From: Paramacrobiotus metropolitanus
Lineage: Eukaryota; Tardigrada; Eutardigrada; Parachela; Macrobiotidae
Assembly (NCBI RefSeq): GCF_019649055.1
Contig: NW_026570282.1
Location: forward strand, 124,001 to 188,000
Direction: 5' to 3'
Length of the DNA: 64,000 nucleotides
Shown: positions 38,666 to 50,787 of the stretch, in pieces
Numbering within the stretch: the first letter of the stretch is position 1
Layout: every line of letters begins with the position of its first letter
The notes under the pieces: generated by a model
Database searches by the model: none
What the model saw: only the letters and a program-made list of their open reading frames with translations
Told to the model about the DNA's origin: nothing
Translations under genes and position numbers: made by a program

Positions 38666-39418
38666 GGCGGTGAGTAACGTCAGTAAGGTTTGACGACGAT
38701 TTAAAACGATGAGAATCCACGAGAGAAACACTGACTTAGCACGTCTGATAACAAACAGGTGGAATTAACAAATGATCGATCTCTTCAGCAGACAACTGTT
38801 ACTGATAAATATGCGGTATAATAAGCGGTGTATTGTATTTCAAACCATAAACAAATTTCGATATATCAAAAAGATGTATACAGATAGACTTGATGGATCT
38901 TTACTTTCTTCGGACTGCAGAAAACGAAAACAGATTTCCAGTTGGTACTTACTTTCTTCTGCAGCCCGGTCTCCTGCAACAGTTCTTGCATGTGGCTGCC
39001 GCCTCGTGGTAGGTTGAAAATACCGTCCGCCTGATGTTGATTTCCGTTTCCGCTTCAGTTTGGTAACTTCGGTTTGCTGATTTTAAAGATAAAAAGGAAG
39101 GATTTCCCTTTCCCGTTATTGTTGTGCATAATTTATTTCTGATCTGCAGCACTTGCTATTGTAATAGGAACTATTAAGTAATAGTAAATTTCCAGTCAAT
39201 AACATCAGGGAGTAATTGTAACTCGGTGGATAATGTCGCAGGAGATGCTACTCACTTTCCTCAGTTTGCTGATTAGTTAGAAGACAAATGTTGTTACTTA
39301 GTTAGAAGACAAATGTTGTTACGTTGCATCGTAGTGAAAAAAAGAATACTATTCGGTAACAATGGCAATTAATTTTTACTTGTTCATAGAGTATATAGTG
39401 TGGAAAATATCCACTCAC

Positions 39419-39743
39419 AAGGTTTTGCAAATCGTGCAGGTTACTGAACCATGTCTCTGCTGAATTTAGAGACCGCTTACAATCAAGTTTTACCTTATCG
39501 ACTTCGATTTGACCGGCTATGACAGCTCCGAAAACGTCCTGCAGAAATTGCTGGTCCACATTTGGTCCAACCCAGAGCAACATGCCGATACGGTTTTCTA
39601 ACACGTACCAGCGGGTGTCTTGCATCTTTGCTTGTGTGCAGGGGAGCTGTGTGAAATAGTCGGGATTCTCAACGGTCACTTCGTTGAGTACGTACAGCCG
39701 AGGATACAAGAAAGCTGTCGAGTGTTCTACGGGGGTTTGCGAA
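39419..39743 (-). pseudogene. SEC24C/D-like C-terminal (gelsolin-like) fragment
   Basis: One exon, acceptor at 39743 and donor after 39419, reads FLYPRLYVLNEV, then RWYVLENRIGMLLWVGPNVD, FLQDVFG and NLHDLQNL. This is the gelsolin-like end of SEC24, the cargo-binding subunit of the COPII coat. A possible next exon begins IRNK at about 39149 but diverges from the family. None of the many upstream SEC24 exons is present: the sequence immediately above (39902 onward) is a tandem duplication, then a Helitron and unrelated genes on the same strand. The gene therefore appears truncated, and the fragment is probably non-functional. Confidence 0.6.
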
Positions 39744-39901
39744 CTGCAGTGTTACCCTGCACAGTTGATTTAAGTAACGTTAAAATTCTGTTGATTAATT
39801 TTCAACACACTGGCATAAATCGCATACAGTAATAGTATACAAACATTTTGGAAAAAACGCGATCTGTTTTTATCGAAATTTGCAAAGCGAGATTATTGTT
39901 T

Positions 39902-42900
39902 AATTATTTTCTTTCTATGGAAGCAACATACCAATATCTATCAAAGACAACTGGTTAAAAAATTTTAAAAATTGTTAACTCTAAGTGGTCACGACTGACC
40001 TCATAATTCTGTGCTACGTACATACCAGCATACAAGCCTAAAGAAAACATTATCTGCAAAAGGATGTACATTTATGTGCAGATTTATTTCTGTAAATTTA
40101 TGTGCCAAACAGAAAACGTACTATCAGTAATAACTTTTTAAGAAGCACAAAACATGCGCTACCCAGAACGCCACTTTGTGTTACAAATGTGGTGCTTTAT
40201 AGAAACTGAAATCCTAATGATCTGTTGTACTTGAAACCAACAAATATAATCACCCAGTAACATTATTTTAATGCATTTGTTTGAATATTTGTTGTTGGAT
40301 CTGGCACGCTTGTATTATGTGCGCAAATCGCATGGCCGGGAAAGTTTATTGTGGTTTCACGATATTTTTGGAAAGATTATCGATACCATTCTGGTCGCGT
40401 ATCATTAAAAGTCTCATTAATCAGTCGTGCTGGATAGTTTAGCTTGTTTAATGTATCCGGAGAGTCCGGCGCGGTATACGTTGAGAAACACTATTTCCTG
40501 TGACAGATGCCGCTAATATGTCTGTAATTCTGAGGGTAGCCACTGGCCACACAATATTAATACGTGCAGGACGATTTGTGCTGATTTGTTTCTCTATGGC
40601 GCGAGACCGATTAAGTAGAAGAAACCGATTTTATAAAGCAGCCGCTAATGCGTCATTACCAACTCCCAGAATCAAATTGTCAGATTAATTAAGGGACATT
40701 TTGAATTGGTCACTCTCTCTCTCTCTCTGTCTCTCTCTGTGAGAACAGTTGCTACGTGGGTGGAATAAAGCTGGGTCGCATGTGTTTGATCATAAAGATG
40801 GCTATTACATATCATTCTTAAGATGGTTTATCGTAACCTTTCAGATGTTTACGGTAGTTTTTAGCACCGGAATCGAATAATATTGCAGGTATTTTATTAC
40901 TAGCACAGCTGTTGCTCTTTCATTGCTTTCCATGGTGGTGGCTCAATGTCACTTTTCCGGTCACTTTATTGACCGTTCCTGTTACTAATACTATACCATT
41001 TAAGTTAAACAGACTGGATTAACGTGATCTCTATGACTGGAGTTTTGCCGCTTTTCGTAAATCAACTTGGCACAGAACAGCATAACCATGAGAGAAAATA
41101 AGATGTTGTTTAATTAGTAATAATGTTCGATGAGATGTTCTTTAATTAGTAATAAAAGGATGGGAATGCCAGTATCTTTCAGGGTGGCAGACGTTATACG
41201 TCAGGTTGGTAGTGCATACGAGGACATTATTTATTTTCTTGCTATGGAAGCAACATACCGATATCTATAAAAGACAAATGGTTAAAAAATTTTAAAAATT
41301 GTTGACTCTAAGTGGTCACGACTGACCTCATAATTCTGTGCTACGTACATACTGACTTCATAATTCTGTGATACGTACATACCAGCATACAGGCCTAAAG
41401 AAACATTATCTACAAAAGGATGTACATTTCTGTGCAGATTTATTTCTGTAAATTTATATGCCAAACAGAAAACGTACTATCAGTAATAAAGTTTTAAGAA
41501 GCACAATACATGCGCTACCCAGAACGCCACTTTGTGTTACAAATGTGGTGGTTTATAGACTAGTTTTATGAAGGGTTTTCAGTGAGGTGGAAGCTAAAAT
41601 CTTAATGATCTGTTGTGCTTGAAAGTTGAAACCAACAAATATAATCACCCAGTAACATTATTAATTTAATACATTTCTCTGAATATTTGTTGTTGGATCT
41701 GGCACGCTGGTATTATGTGCGCATATCGCATGGCTGGGAAAGTTTATTGTGGTTTCACGATATTTTTGGAAAGATTATCGATACCATTCTGGTCGCGTCT
41801 CATTAAAAGTCTCATTAATCAGTCGCGCTGGATAATTTAGCCTGTTTAATGTATTCGGAGAGTCCGGCGCGGTATACGTTGAGAAACACTATCTCCTGTG
41901 ACAGATGCCGCTAATATGTCTGTAATTCTGAGGGTGGCGACTGGCCACACAATATTAATACGTGCAGGACGATTTATGCTGATTTGTTTCTCTGTGGCGC
42001 GAGACCGATTAAGTAGAAGAAACCGATTTTATAAAGCAGCCGCTAATGTGTCATTCCCAAATTCCGGGATGGAATTGTCAGATTAATTAAGGGACATTCT
42101 GAATTAGTCTCTCTCTCTCTCTGTTTCTCTCTGTTGCTACGTGGATGGAATAAAGCTGGTTCGCATGTGTTTGATCATAAAGATGGTTATTACATATCAT
42201 TCTTAAGATGGTTTATCGTGACCTTTCACATGCGTGATCTTTGACGGCTGACGTTTACGGTAGTTTTAGCACCGGAGTCGAATAATATTGTAGGTGAGAA
42301 CATGTGCTGTGGGAACTCCAAAATGGTTTCGGAGTTGGTCCTTTTCCTTTATTTGAAAACGAAAACGTTTACTGTTAAGGAACAATTGTGCTACACAACA
42401 AAACGGTTAAAAGAATATCCAGTATTAATTTCTATATTTTTCGTAGGTGCATTTCGGTTTGATTCGTTCCTAAGTTTTCAAATAAATGAATTCTAACAAG
42501 TTAACATGGTGACGGCTAACAAGTTTTCAAATAAGTAATTCCTAACAAGTTAGCTGGGAAAGGTATTTTATTACTAGCACAGCTGTTGCTCATTGATTGC
42601 TTTCCATGCTGGTGGCTCAATGTCACTTTTCCGGTCACTTTATTGACCGTTCATGTTACTAATACTATACCATTTAAGTTAAACCGACTGGATTAATGTG
42701 ATCTCTATGACTGGAATTTTGCCGCTTTTCGGTTTATTGCAAAGAGCACTCGGGAGACACTGTCGCGAAGCTGGTTTGCTTGCAAGTAAATCAACTTGGC
42801 ACAGAACAGAATAACCATGAGAGAAATAGATGTTCTTTAATTAGTAATAAAAGGATGGGGATGCCAGTATCTTTCAGGGTGGCAGGCGTCATACGTCAGG

Positions 42901-42925
42901 TTGGTAGTGCACACGAGGACATTAT
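39902..42925. repeat. Tandem duplication of a ~1.3-1.7 kb unit
   Basis: Unit 1 spans about 39902-41230 and unit 2 about 41231-42925; both begin TTATTTTCTT(T/G)CTATGG and end GAGGACATTAT. Identity is above 90% in aligned parts. Unit 2 has extra segments at 42294-42562 (269 bp) and 42732-42786 (55 bp), both with GT...AG ends, plus smaller insertions. Each unit holds the same 62-codon plus-strand ORF (40500-40688 and 41898-42086) with several substitutions and no known motif, and a CT microsatellite near its 3' half. No transposon gene is seen. Confidence 0.85.
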
Positions 42926-44309
42926 GCTTTTGGACCAATTCTGCGGCCTATGATGGTTGCTAAAATGTGCTTGTGAAATCACTTCCTTCACGTTGGAAAC
43001 TGCAGCAGAGTGTTGCCTATTGATACGGTTTTGTCATTTAACGTGGTAAACTTTTATTGCTTTGTTCCTGTCTTTGCATTTGTTAATGCTTTTGAAAAGT
43101 GCAGACATGTCTAAATTTACTTTTCTTTTCCGCGCAATATGCTTCGTGGTTTTGCCATTTCAGTTTAAATGGAAGTTGACGGTATCTGACAACATCTTTG
43201 GAGAGCCAATTCTGATTCACGATCGCTGCTACTGCCGCCGGTTGGATCGACGCAAATACCCCACCTACATGGAGATAACCATGTCCACACCACCAACTCC
43301 ACGATCGCGAGAGCTTCTGAAAGTGGGTATTGGAATTCGCCGACAGCCTTGCCCATGCGCTTTTGAATAAGGTATGCAGTCAGTGATGATGCGTATACTT
43401 GATACAGATTATCTGCAAATGTAACTATGGTTGACAACTTGATAGCGTATGTAAGAAAGAATAATTTTATCGCTAGCCTTTTTTGAAAATATCCAGACAA
43501 TTTATTGAAGCATATATGTGGTTGACGGGCGCAAATGTTTCAGATTCCTAACTCGATTCGTAACTCGATGCTCGTTTTAAAAGGCGTTCACTTCTTGGCT
43601 ACGGATTTACCGCAAGGACATTTTCGAGAGAGTTCATATTTTTGGTTTCGGAGAATGCAAGCATGTTAATGGCGGTAAAGGTCACGGGATGAATTCAATT
43701 TTTTTACGGCGAATATTTCAAAATGTCTGTTAGACATCCGTTGTATATTTCTGTTTTGATAATGTTTTTTAAGGGGCTCATTTGTTTTGGATTACATTTG
43801 GTTTTTTAAATCTCCATTATTTCCCAAAATAAAAAGTGTGCGTTGCAAATGCAAGCGATCTGGTGCACTTCGGTCAAGTTACGGCACGGAATTAATTTTT
43901 GTTCACACCTTGCGGTGGATTTTATATATAGACTCTTCGAATTTAATTATGCATTTGCTGATCGGATATCAGAATCTGCTGACATATTTATGAAAAAAAG
44001 TACGTAAGAAAGTTTCGAAAAATAAAAAGTGACGCGTCACAAGAAAATCAGATATCCGCTGGCGGTCCCGTCACGCAGTTGGATAACGTACACTTAGTAC
44101 CAACAATACTGCGCCGGCTTACAATAAACAAAGCCGTTTGGTACTGGTCAGTGCAGAGCTAATCTTTAAACTGAGATCACCATCCACAGATAAGATAAAC
44201 CCAATGCGTGGATTTCATTTCCTTGTCCTGGTCTTTTTTACTTGAGTATCGGCTGCAGATGAAAATTTAGAGGCACTTTTTTATTATTTTTCCCATATGG
44301 CAATATTTA
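42926..44309. other. Region without an assignable gene
   Basis: A plus-strand frame at 43062-43370 (102 codons) is Cys/Arg-rich toward its end but matches no family I know. It is on the same strand as the GIY-YIG gene and could include an upstream exon of it; I could not connect them. Confidence 0.3.
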
Positions 44310-44838
44310 ATGTCTGCCTATCTCTACGTTTTGTCACGTAAGACAGATAATAACGTATCTTTTGTTGAATTTGTCAAAAGTATTTTTTACGTTGGGAAAG
44401 CATCTGCCAGACGTAGGTCATACAATCGACCACAATATCATTTCCGGGAAGCTCGTGGGAAGAAGGTAGTGCTTAAATATTATTCCTTTAATAGTGCGGT
44501 GTACTGTGATTTTGCTAAAGCTCTCCAGCTTTCCATGGTTTGTTTACTATTTGAAGACAAGTCCAAAATCTTTGGTTATCCGTGGAATATGGCGAAGAGG
44601 AGGTCGTGTAGCAGTTATTACAGGCTTCACCAACACCATGGATACTGTCGCCTTTACCGCAGAAGCGATAACGATTAAGACGATTGGATTACGAAATCTT
44701 ACAAACCTGATTAACGGAACTATGAAATATTCCCCGGCTGCTGTAAAACAGGATTTAAAATTACAGCATTGGATTGGTCTGCTTCTGTTATATCGTTTTT
44801 ATGAAAAATTTTGTTCAGGAATATATGTATGTTATTGA
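44310..44838 (+). CDS. GIY-YIG endonuclease of LEM-3/ANKLE1 type
   Basis: Exon 1 is 44310-44465 and exon 2 is 44557-44838, phase 0. The donor is AAG|GTAGTG and the acceptor TTTGAAG, giving about 145 aa. Exon 1 carries YLYVLSRK...FYVGKASARR (the GIY-YIG pair, here YLY...YVG, with the catalytic Arg following) and HFREA. Exon 2 has IRGIWRRGGRVAVI, then FTAEAITIKTIGLRNLTNL, where the Glu is the expected metal ligand, and a tail HWIGLLLLYRFYEKF. This layout is that of the C-terminal nuclease of LEM-3/ANKLE1, which cuts DNA bridges and branched DNA. The ankyrin and LEM domains of those proteins are not present nearby, so it may be a stand-alone or mobile-element-derived nuclease. It sits 0.8 kb beyond the Helitron RPA gene, on the opposite strand. 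Confidence 0.7.
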
Positions 44839-45662
44839 GGAAACAGGTTGTGTGTTTTTTCTCAAACGATATTGATCGTTTGGATGAACTTTTTATATTT
44901 CAAAGGGAAATTCCGTTGTGGCATGTGCCGGTGTACAATTATGGAACTGAAATGAACCTATATTTTTGTTGTGCACATTTTGCTCTTTGATAATGGGACA
45001 TCAGTTATTTACGGCCTATTTCACTGTCTCTGAGCTGGAACGAGCTATAGGAAAACCGAATTTATTGCGTCATATCGGCCAGCAGAAAATCTAAGCAACT
45101 TATAATGATGTTGTTTTCGAATGTAGCGGCGACTAATAATTAATTTTTTGTAAACTGGAGATGAAAATTTTATTTTTTCCACAAACCAAGTTAGCAAATA
45201 CCGTTTCCGCTAACCATTTTGTATTCATGCAAACAACGAAATAAAGCGCTCACTGTCTAAGTAAAGCAGGTGATTAAGAGCGGTTTTCCATTCAACCAAT
45301 AGGTAAGAGTGTAATTGGGCAAAACACAACTTGTTTACAGAAAATAATCCAATGTCGTTTAGTGATACTGAGAGTCAAATGCGTCCCAACAAGTTCTTAT
45401 TTCCAGCACATGCAGACAATAATAAGACCAAGCATTCATGGGATACGTTATAATGCGAAAATATGGAGGGTAATTCCGACATCCGCAGAATGGACCAATC
45501 CGTCTTGATGTAAGTTCGGTCCGTATCTACACAAATATTAAACGTTAGGTTCTATTATAAATTTATGTGTTTTTGTTTTCATAATTCGGAATAAACGCAA
45601 GATGGTGATAAAAATAAAGCACAGCAACACTTATAATGTTATTTCAATGTTTTTGTACCTTC

Positions 45663-47213
45663 TCAATTGTTGCAGCCTCCCTTGCGATTGTCTCGACCAC
45701 TGTTATTCTTCTGATCCGCATTCCCATGTTTTTCTTGCTGTTTTCCGGTTCCAGGTCCACCGCTCTTTGATTTGGTTACCTCTAAAACAAATATGCATAA
45801 TGCTCTGCTAAATGCGAAAAAGTATACAACACAAATATTATAGAATCGAATGACGACTTTTTGTTTGCCATTTATTAGACTGTTATCAATACCTTACCGT
45901 TCTTCATATCAATCCAATGCCAGCGGTTAACTGGTCCATCCTACCAATACCATATAAACGGTTTGATATGGTAATCATTTATATGACCAAGTAATCAAAC
46001 ACGTACAGACGGACTAAAATCATATAAATTTACCGCTGTGTTCGTCCACTGGCGTTTCAAGATATTGGTTGTTTTTGATGTCCAATCATAATCAGCCGTT
46101 GGCAATGCCGTTGCTTTCCCGAAAAATTTCGACAGAATGGAATCTCCAGCTACCACATCCAGTTGACCGCTTTGATCTACTAAAGTAACCTATGGCGAAA
46201 AACCAATGTCTTTACCAACTTGCCTCAATCCTTCTGGCTGAGGTCATTACTTAAACATAACACGTCATAAATAACAAAGGACTTGCCTGCGTTGGCTTGT
46301 AATAAGTCTTGGCATTGCCTTCTGGCTCTTTTTGACATCCAGAACAAAACGAGTTTCCGGTATGAGGTTCATCCAACAACTTGCAGTCACAGAACCCACA
46401 CTGACTTTCGGTTTCAACTGTCCCCAGATCCACTGGTCTAGCACTGCAGGTAGCAATGACGTACGCAGATGGCTGACGGAAGCTCACAGTAACCTTGCCA
46501 TGCTCAGCCAGCGTTCCCGCTTTCAGTAATCCATCTACAAAAAGGAAGTGCTCGTGGCTTTAACTTTGAAGTTTCTCGTACAACAATTCACTGATTTATA
46601 CGTAAAATAAACTATTTTAAAATATTTTATTCATGCTTGTCATTCATACCTTCAAAAATGATGCATTTTTTCTACTGAACGGTTAATTTATAATACTGGC
46701 GAGATTCGAAATGGCAAACGGCTTTCAAAATGATGCAACATTATCTGTACCAATACCTTGGTCTTCCAGTTTGATGATTTCCAATCCGTATCCAGGATTC
46801 ACGCTTGGAATGAAGTAGCAACTTCCGTCCACACTCGATTTTCCTGGTTGAATTGTTCCTTTCTCAAACCGCAAATTATAACTGGTTCCAACGATCAGTT
46901 GTTCTCCATACGTGACGAGGAACTGTTCATTAATCCACATGGGCAAGATGCCGGTGGCATCCACAAGAGTGACAGATTGGAACTTTCCAGTATTACCATA
47001 GCCTTTTTTCGAACGCACTGCGCTTTTTTCCGCAACAGTTACTGTCAGCGAGAACCTTCAAAAAATCATATTAAAACAGTAACAAAAATTATGATAAAGT
47101 ATCCTACCGATCGGGTTTTTTTCCAATGGCGTCGGCAATTGTAAATGGCGGCGCTGGACCTTCGAACTTTTTGGCGATGTCATTTCTGTAATTCTTTGAT
47201 TTATATTTGAGCG
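45663..47213 (-). CDS. RPA1-like ssDNA-binding protein (Helitron accessory gene)
   Basis: Exons are from about 47213 down to 47108, then 46757-47055, 46287-46534, 46034-46189, 45898-45940 and 45663-45781, with consistent phases. The third exon ends at a GC donor (CAG|GCAAGT). The first coding exon has no obvious start. Domains: an OB-fold-like segment (KFQSVTLVDATGILPMWI), a Cys4 zinc ribbon CGFC...CSGC, a second OB-like segment (VTLVDQSGQLDVVAGD), and a Gly/Gln/Asn-rich basic tail. This corresponds to DBD-B/DBD-C of RPA70, with the zinc ribbon inside the latter. It starts 80 bp downstream of the helicase stop on the same strand. It probably protects or recruits factors to single-stranded DNA during rolling-circle transposition. 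At about 320 aa it is far shorter than cellular RPA70. The frame looks intact, unlike the Rep/helicase. Confidence 0.75.
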
Positions 47214-47291
47214 TTTTTGTTCAACTGTAGCTCTTATAACGAAATAGCAACTGAACTTCAAAATTTCGTGTGCTTCACAAAATTATTTTAT

Positions 47292-49343
47292 CTAAGTCGT
47301 TGACTGAATTCCATATGCTTCTAACCGTTGAATTTCAGTTAATGCTGATTTTGAAAACGCAAAAGATTCAGGAGTGTAATCCAATAATACAAACGCCGAT
47401 GCGCTAGGAAAGCGCGATAAAGCGACATAAAACCCACCCTGCGGCCTACACTTGCCGAAATTTAAATCTATTGACCCAGTCAAAATTGTTGCGCCTTGAG
47501 ATTTATGAATAGTCATAGCGTAAGACAAAATTACCGGAAACTGCGTTCTCCGCATCGCAACCTTATTTAAATCAAAAAAATATGAAGTGACTGGTAGAAT
47601 AATGGATGGTTCTGTATTTCCGTCAAATAGAATTTTCATTCTACTGGGCATTTTGACTCGAACTGTATCTGGTCTGCAACAGTCAGGATACAAACAGTCA
47701 TGTATTTCAGGAGTGGTTTCGTCGGTTCCCGTTTCTTCTCGAAACCACAACATTTCGAGCAAAGTACCTCTTGCTCCATTTACCAAACCGCTGTTGACAT
47801 CAATATTTTGCGTCAACATAACCCTGCAACCCTTTGCAACATGCAGGTGCTCATTTAGTCCACCCGTACTTTTAGCATCTTTTGACGGTTTCAAAGCTTT
47901 CTTTACACTCTTTCTTTTAATGTGGTCCAAATCTTCGGTATCCGTTGCTTTTATTTCGAAAACAGGCGTGCTAGCACTCTTTGCTAATTGCACTAGCGAG
48001 GTAAAATTAAATTTTTGAGTACATTTGACGCGGTAAAAAAGATGAATAGTGTCCTTAAACCTCTCTTCATATTCTCTTTTCACGTCAACGTACCCATCAG
48101 GATTTACTGATGGGTTCAGGCACCTACTCCTTAAAAGTTTATCGAACTCAACTGTTAGCAAGCCCTTTCGCAAGGATTCAAGCCCTTCTCTAAAGCCGTC
48201 ATCCGATAGCTGCCTCATATTGATTTTAAAGAAAACCGGCGAGAAAAGCTTCCACAAATCTACTAGTTCCCCGCAATTTTCAAAAATAAATTTTGCCTGG
48301 ACAGGCCGCAGCTGGAATAAATCACCGAAAAGAATTACCGGTAGGTTTCCAAAAAATGAGCCTTTTTTTTGAACGGTATCTTTGACTTCGTTCAACCGCT
48401 GACTGACTTGATAAAACAACTTCCTTCCTACCATTGATATCTCATCAACAATTAACATTATCGCACCGTTTAGTTTACCACGCAGATTGTTTAACTTCTG
48501 ACCAGTCGAAACCCGATACCCTTGAAAGGCACCGTCTTGCACGTCCAATCCGAACAAATCATGTAGCGTTGAACCACCGATATTATGGGCTGCACAGCCG
48601 GTGGGCGCAGCAACTAAGCAACCACCATGGTATCGTGCTGTCGATACTATTCCTTTTTCCGCAATGCAAAAATTTCTGACCAATTTTATTATTGATTTTA
48701 TAAGGTAAGTTTTTCCGCAGCCAGCCGATCCTTGCACAAAGATGCGAAACGGCTCTAAATCGTCACATTTCTCTCCATTTGCAACTTTTCTTCGATGTTG
48801 CAACCATCGATGTAGGTATGACTCAACAGTTTCGTACACTGCAAGCTGTTCAGCTGTAAAACAAGTTTTATCAACATTCTCTACGATAAAACTACATCCT
48901 GTTTCATTATTTTCTGAATTATTAATACCCGCTGCTATCGCACAACCGTCTTTTCCTTTGTACAAAGTATTCTGAACTCTCATGTTTCGTAAGTATTCTT
49001 TACTGCCAGCCAACTCAACTTCGGCTCTAATCATGCTCTTGTAAGTTTCCGGCAACCATTCAGCACTGGATAATACTTCTGGAATTACAGCTTCGAATGC
49101 CTTTAAAAATTCATCATCAGTTCCTTTTAAGTTATACAATTCATTGATCTCTGTTGTTGAAAACGGTAACGTCAGCATGCAGATCCCGTATAATTTATCC
49201 CGAGAATTTTTACTGCTAAGCGCAAAAGCAACATTTTTCGGGGTTTTCCGCACTCGCATTTGCGTACCATTAGTAGTGAATAAACGCGCACACCGTCTTT
49301 TTGTTACACAAGCAAACGGTTCTACATTTTTTGTTTTTTCCAA
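47292..49343 (-). CDS. Helitron PIF1-family helicase domain (separate ORF after frameshift)
   Basis: This 683-codon ORF contains Walker A GSAGCGKT at residues 205-212, AAPTGCAAHNIGGSTLH (PIF1 motif Ia region) at about 245-261, Walker B LIVDEISMVG at about 297-306, FGDLFQLRPV, and near residue 620 HKSQGAT, the PIF1/Helitron motif VI region. It unwinds DNA 5' to 3' during transposition. It is normally fused to Rep; here it is separated from the upstream linker ORF by a one-base shift in NPL(W/E) near 49340, so the first residues given by the ORF are not a true start. Confidence 0.9.
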   Translation of the reverse strand: MEKTKNVEPFACVTKRRCARLFTTNGTQMRVRKTPKNVAFALSSKNSRDKLYGICMLTLPFSTTEINELYNLKGTDDEFLKAFEAVIPEVLSSAEWLPETYKSMIRAEVELAGSKEYLRNMRVQNTLYKGKDGCAIAAGINNSENNETGCSFIVENVDKTCFTAEQLAVYETVESYLHRWLQHRRKVANGEKCDDLEPFRIFVQGSAGCGKTYLIKSIIKLVRNFCIAEKGIVSTARYHGGCLVAAPTGCAAHNIGGSTLHDLFGLDVQDGAFQGYRVSTGQKLNNLRGKLNGAIMLIVDEISMVGRKLFYQVSQRLNEVKDTVQKKGSFFGNLPVILFGDLFQLRPVQAKFIFENCGELVDLWKLFSPVFFKINMRQLSDDGFREGLESLRKGLLTVEFDKLLRSRCLNPSVNPDGYVDVKREYEERFKDTIHLFYRVKCTQKFNFTSLVQLAKSASTPVFEIKATDTEDLDHIKRKSVKKALKPSKDAKSTGGLNEHLHVAKGCRVMLTQNIDVNSGLVNGARGTLLEMLWFREETGTDETTPEIHDCLYPDCCRPDTVRVKMPSRMKILFDGNTEPSIILPVTSYFFDLNKVAMRRTQFPVILSYAMTIHKSQGATILTGSIDLNFGKCRPQGGFYVALSRFPSASAFVLLDYTPESFAFSKSALTEIQRLEAYGIQSTT

Positions 49344-49753
49344 AGGGGATTTACAACAAGTTTTTCAACATCGACGCAGTCTGCAGCTTCCATATCGTCA
49401 CCATCAACATTTTCTTCTATGCAACTTTTTTTGGTGGAATCAACGACAAACCACTGCAAAAAATCGAAGAGGTGCATCTTTTCCAAAAACTTTGAAACTT
49501 CCGACGAATGCTGATCTGATAACCGATTTTTATAGTTAATGAGCATTGTTGGTACAAAATCCGAATTTGTGAAATTTCCATGAAAAATTATATTTCTTTT
49601 TAATAACTCTGACCGTTGCTCAGCATTTTTTAGGTCAACGTATACAGAAGATGTAGTGGAATAGTATAACGGGCACTTTAAAACGATCATGGCGGCTTCT
49701 ACTTTTCCGACTTGACGGTTAGACAAAACTGCGTTGGCTGCTTTGAAAAGCAT
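49322..49753 (-). pseudogene. Helitron Rep-helicase linker
   Basis: Frame continuing the polyprotein between Rep and helicase. The upstream Rep ORF ends KNF-stop, and one T fewer in the TTTT run near 49797 would continue as DDPDNLEKYNS into this segment. It ends in stop codon TAG at 49322, one base out of frame with the helicase. It has no catalytic motif of its own. Confidence 0.75.
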
Positions 49754-49793
49754 ACTCCTGACAGAATTGTATTTCTCTAAGTTGTCCGGATCA

Positions 49794-50753
49794 TCAAAAG
49801 TTTTTCAATATTTCCCTATCTTTCTGTTCGGGTTTCGCGACATAACTAAAAAGGTACTCCATAGCAGCCCATACGTCACAAACTACCTGAACGTCCATAT
49901 TACATTTAAATAGCCTTATCCAATCCATATTATATGGGACAATGTCCACGGAGTCTTCAGTTAATCGCTTCAAAGTAACTTCTTTGTCTCCTTTAACTCT
50001 ATTTTTCCATTCTTTAGAAGTTAGAAAGCGCGTAGTTTCAGATCTTCGGTGGGGATAACCGAATCTACATAACATGCGTTCCTGTTTAAACTTTCGTTCG
50101 GGCACGTCTCCTGTCTCGCTATCGTTAGACTCACATTCGGACGGTGAATTTTCAGTAACATTGCATTTACCGTCTGTCCGTTCACCTACGACGTGTTTCT
50201 CTGTCTCAGCAACATTACTTTCAGCATCTTTGCGAAACAATTTTCGACCTTTACGGCAAGTGAAAGTGTGAACGTGTTTCTGGCATTTTAAAACAAGTTG
50301 TCTGTCTGCCTCGTTTTCAGGTATTTGCGTAGTAAGAAAATTATCTAAAAATTCAATAATTTCCTTTTTTCCAGTTTCCGTTTCGTAATTAAAACCCACA
50401 TTAAGCCAAACGAGACAGTGCAAATGGGGGTAACCTGCTCTTTGAAATTCGATTTTAGTAAAAACATCTTTAGCATAAATTCCTTCTGGAAACGCCCTAG
50501 ATGTCTTTGAACGCAAGAATGTAACAAAACTTTCCGCTCTTTTTTTGAAACATTTTGCAGCAACCCCACAATTTTCGTTTATGATTTTCAGTATTTCTTC
50601 CTCAGTTGCAAGCTCAGTTCTTCCCAAGTCTTGATGACTTTCAATATCACCGTAAATTTCTGGATGAGCAAAACATAATAACTCCGGGCAATTCCGCAAA
50701 TTTATGCTCACAAAAAGCTGAGGCGGACCTTTGCATCTAAACATGTTTTTCAT
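49794..50753 (-). pseudogene. Helitron Rep (HUH nuclease) domain
   Basis: The HUH motif is PHLHCLVW (His110, His112 of the ORF) and the two-tyrosine motif is YLFSYVAK (Tyr300, Tyr304, Lys307), as in Helitron Rep, which nicks and joins DNA at element ends. The GPPQLFVSI segment near the start is a known Helitron landmark. Upstream the same frame runs straight back through KWQMKNMF to a TGA at 50788-50790 that cuts it off from the N-terminal half. Downstream it is closed by a frameshift. Confidence 0.85.
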
Positions 50754-50787
50754 TTGCCACTTTGCTTTGTTATAATACGCTTCTGTA

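Noticed and set aside
44310-44678. Frameshift in the GIY-YIG gene, since its two halves lie in different frames
   Set aside because: A 91-bp intron (44466-44556, GT...AG) in phase 0 joins the halves exactly and removes a stretch with no family similarity.
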